From Bacteroidota bacterium (GTDB lineage Bacteria; Bacteroidota; Bacteroidia; Bacteroidales; UBA12077): a DNA stretch of 64,000 nucleotides. Each line of letters begins with the position of its first letter. Within the stretch, counting starts at the first letter, position 1. The stretch lies in assembly GCA_020444275.1 (NCBI GenBank), contig JAHLLG010000002.1:1165991-1229990 (forward strand), written 5' to 3'. The notes beneath the pieces were generated by a model. That model was not told the DNA's origin. It did no database searches and worked only from the letters and a program-made list of their open reading frames with translations. The position numbers and the translations under genes were made by a program. Positions 62,703-64,000 of this stretch are shown here, piece by piece.

Positions 62703-64000
62703 TTATTTCTCTTCGAGTAATTTCATGATATCATCTATCTTTTGCTTCAAATCATCAATTTCGGCTTTTTGCCTTTCTATTAATTCTAGCAACGATTCAT
62801 CATACTCATTTTGCTCAACTACTTGCTGCGTAACCATGTCTTTCATATAAACTAATTTTTCACCGGACAACTGTTCAATGGTTCTGATTGCTTTTAGCAT
62901 GTCTACATTTATTTCGTAACCCAATTGTTTATTTTCACTATAAAACGACCAGGCCATAGGTTCTGACTTTTTAGTAAGTGTAAAACTGTGTGGTGAGAGT
63001 GTTGTAACATTACCTCCACCATCCATTACACGCAGTTCTGTGCTAAAATTAATATCCTGGGCAAATAATAAAACCCCATCAGGAATGGTATCTGTTGGTG
63101 GTTGATGACCTATTCCGGTTGTATTGATTGCTAAAACATTTGCTCCTGTAGCACCGGGATATCCTCCAATGCCAACACTACCGTTTTTTAGTACCATTAA
63201 TGCATTTTTGCCTGCCCCCCCGGGCGGAGCATTACCAACGGTAAAAATTGGCTCTGTAAGTACCCATGAATTGGTTGTTATGGAATACGTTGTATCATTA
63301 TTAGAGCCCACAACTACTTCATTAAAAGATTTAGCTGTTAAATGGGCTCCAAGAGTACATGAAAATTTTCCTTTTGAATGACTGCTACGTCCAAGCGCTA
63401 TTGATTCAACTCCACTAGCTTCAACTCCACCTCCTATTGCTACTGAAGTATGTCCGCTTGCCACTGATCCATTTCCAATGGCCGTTGACACTTCTCCACT
63501 GGCAGTTGTAGCTTGTCCCATTGCAGTGGATATAAATCCACTTGCTTCTGAAAATTTGCCCATAGCGGTAGAACTTTCACCAATTGCCGTGGTGCTATGC
63601 CCCATAGCCATGGAGTTTGTTCCACTTGCTGTGGTCCAGAAGCCTATAGCTGTTGCACGTTCTCCACTTGCTTCTGTTCCATCCCCCATTGCAGTGGAAG
63701 CAAAACCACTTGCAACTGTCAGGTTTCCCATAGCCAGTGAATATTCACCTGTTGCTTCAGTCTTGCTTCCTATAGAAAATGATCCAGTATTTTCAGCTAA
63801 ACTGCCCATACCAAAAGCATATGAATAAGTGCCTAAAGCCCTTGTTACATTGGTAGCAAAACCTCCTGCATCAATACCATCGGAGCCAATGGCAAAGCTA
63901 AAATCACCTTGCGCCAAAGCTCCTGATCCTATCGCGTAAGAACCTTCTCCTGATACACTAGCACTATTACCTATAGCATAGGAGTTTGGACTGTTCACTT
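62703..64000 (-). CDS. YadA-head-repeat surface protein with coiled-coil end, cut by the right edge
   Basis: The frame stays open to the right edge, so the N-terminus is missing. The visible first 230 residues are about fifteen 14-residue repeats of the YadA/Hep_Hag head type (SYAIGSGALAQGDFSFAIG, STAMGDGTEASGERATAIG), which form a left-handed beta-roll in trimers. A middle domain follows (TGIGHQPPTDTIPDGVLLFAQDINFSTELRVMDGGGNVTTL). The end, YSENKQLGYEINVDMLKAIRTIEQLSGEKLVYMKD, then a heptad coiled coil (LIERQKAEIDDLKQKIDDIMKLLEEK), resembles the C-terminal part of tail-fibre/peptidase-S74-like proteins. There is no YadA-type membrane anchor barrel, so it is not a classical trimeric autotransporter. 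Its own terminator follows. Confidence 0.75.
   Translation of the reverse strand, partial: VNSPNSYAIGNSASVSGEGSYAIGSGALAQGDFSFAIGSDGIDAGGFATNVTRALGTYSYAFGMGSLAENTGSFSIGSKTEATGEYSLAMGNLTVASGFASTAMGDGTEASGERATAIGFWTTASGTNSMAMGHSTTAIGESSTAMGKFSEASGFISTAMGQATTASGEVSTAIGNGSVASGHTSVAIGGGVEASGVESIALGRSSHSKGKFSCTLGAHLTAKSFNEVVVGSNNDTTYSITTNSWVLTEPIFTVGNAPPGGAGKNALMVLKNGSVGIGGYPGATGANVLAINTTGIGHQPPTDTIPDGVLLFAQDINFSTELRVMDGGGNVTTLSPHSFTLTKKSEPMAWSFYSENKQLGYEINVDMLKAIRTIEQLSGEKLVYMKDMVTQQVVEQNEYDESLLELIERQKAEIDDLKQKIDDIMKLLEEK

Noticed and set aside
63478-63828. 116-codon plus-strand frame with regular repeats (PLAVV, PIAV)
   Set aside because: The repeats are the antisense image of the YadA-type head repeats on the minus strand.

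Overview
The window is about 64 kb of low-GC DNA from a member of the Bacteroidota, probably a marine or sediment Bacteroidales/Marinilabiliales-type organism. The support is: SusC/SusD and FecR/ECF-sigma genes, proteins with C-terminal type IX secretion (T9SS) sorting domains, a GG-Bacteroidales peptide-maturation cluster, lipoproteins with an acidic run after the lipobox, TAnnTTTG-type promoters, and almost no Shine-Dalgarno sequences. No prophage, transposase or CRISPR array was seen; the order within the phylum is inference.

Layout. 1-4.1 kb: end of a methyltransferase, a SiaC-like phosphoprotein, and a coupled pair made of a GshB-like ATP-grasp ligase and a QEGLA/MATCAP-type metallopeptidase. 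4.4-8.8 kb: a glycine-betaine ABC importer (ATPase, permease, binding lipoprotein) led by an outer-membrane porin and closed by a terminator. 8.9-12.1 kb: an NmrA/QorB-like oxidoreductase, a triple-rhodanese protein and an EgtD-type methyltransferase. The last two look like EanB and EanA, the oxygen-independent ergothioneine pathway. 12.1-13.7 kb: two envelope genes on the minus strand.

13.8-29.3 kb (minus strand) is the most striking region: FecR anti-sigma, SusC, SusD, a PKD/adhesin lipoprotein, a T9SS adhesin, a T9SS-exported cyanophycinase-like protein, isoaspartyl dipeptidase, an ECF sigma factor, a lipoprotein cyanophycinase and a YfcC-family carrier. I read it as a complete outer-membrane-to-cytoplasm system for using cyanophycin (multi-L-arginyl-poly-aspartate): surface binding and cutting, SusCD import of beta-Asp-Arg peptides, uptake, and final cleavage to Asp and Arg, under a SusC-FecR-sigma signal relay.

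29.5-33.1 kb: a RiPP-type cluster with three small leader-GG precursors sharing a CxCxC...GGSS core and two CxxxCxxC radical SAM proteins. 33.2-36.6 kb: an MBL-fold hydrolase, a bile-acid-symporter-family protein, a lipoprotein and an NADase-type glycan-binding-domain protein. 36.6-44.2 kb: two tandem FtsX/MacB-like permeases divergent from an NtrC-type regulator/histidine kinase pair; a sigma-54-like promoter and an 11-3-11 palindrome lie between them. 44.3-50.1 kb: RsmI-like methylase, FadL-type porin, a second SiaC-like protein, WbqC, signal peptidase I and DapB. 50.2-53.4 kb: the thrS-infC-rpmI-rplT operon, with infC apparently starting at AUA behind a strong Shine-Dalgarno sequence. 53.5-64 kb: a DPP-IV-like peptidase, tRNA-Leu(GAG) with a decayed partial copy, a surface lipoprotein, a TPR histidine kinase, a large FG-GAP/HYR T9SS protein, and a YadA-head-like protein cut by the right edge.

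All product names come from motifs and sequence patterns read by eye; no database search was run.
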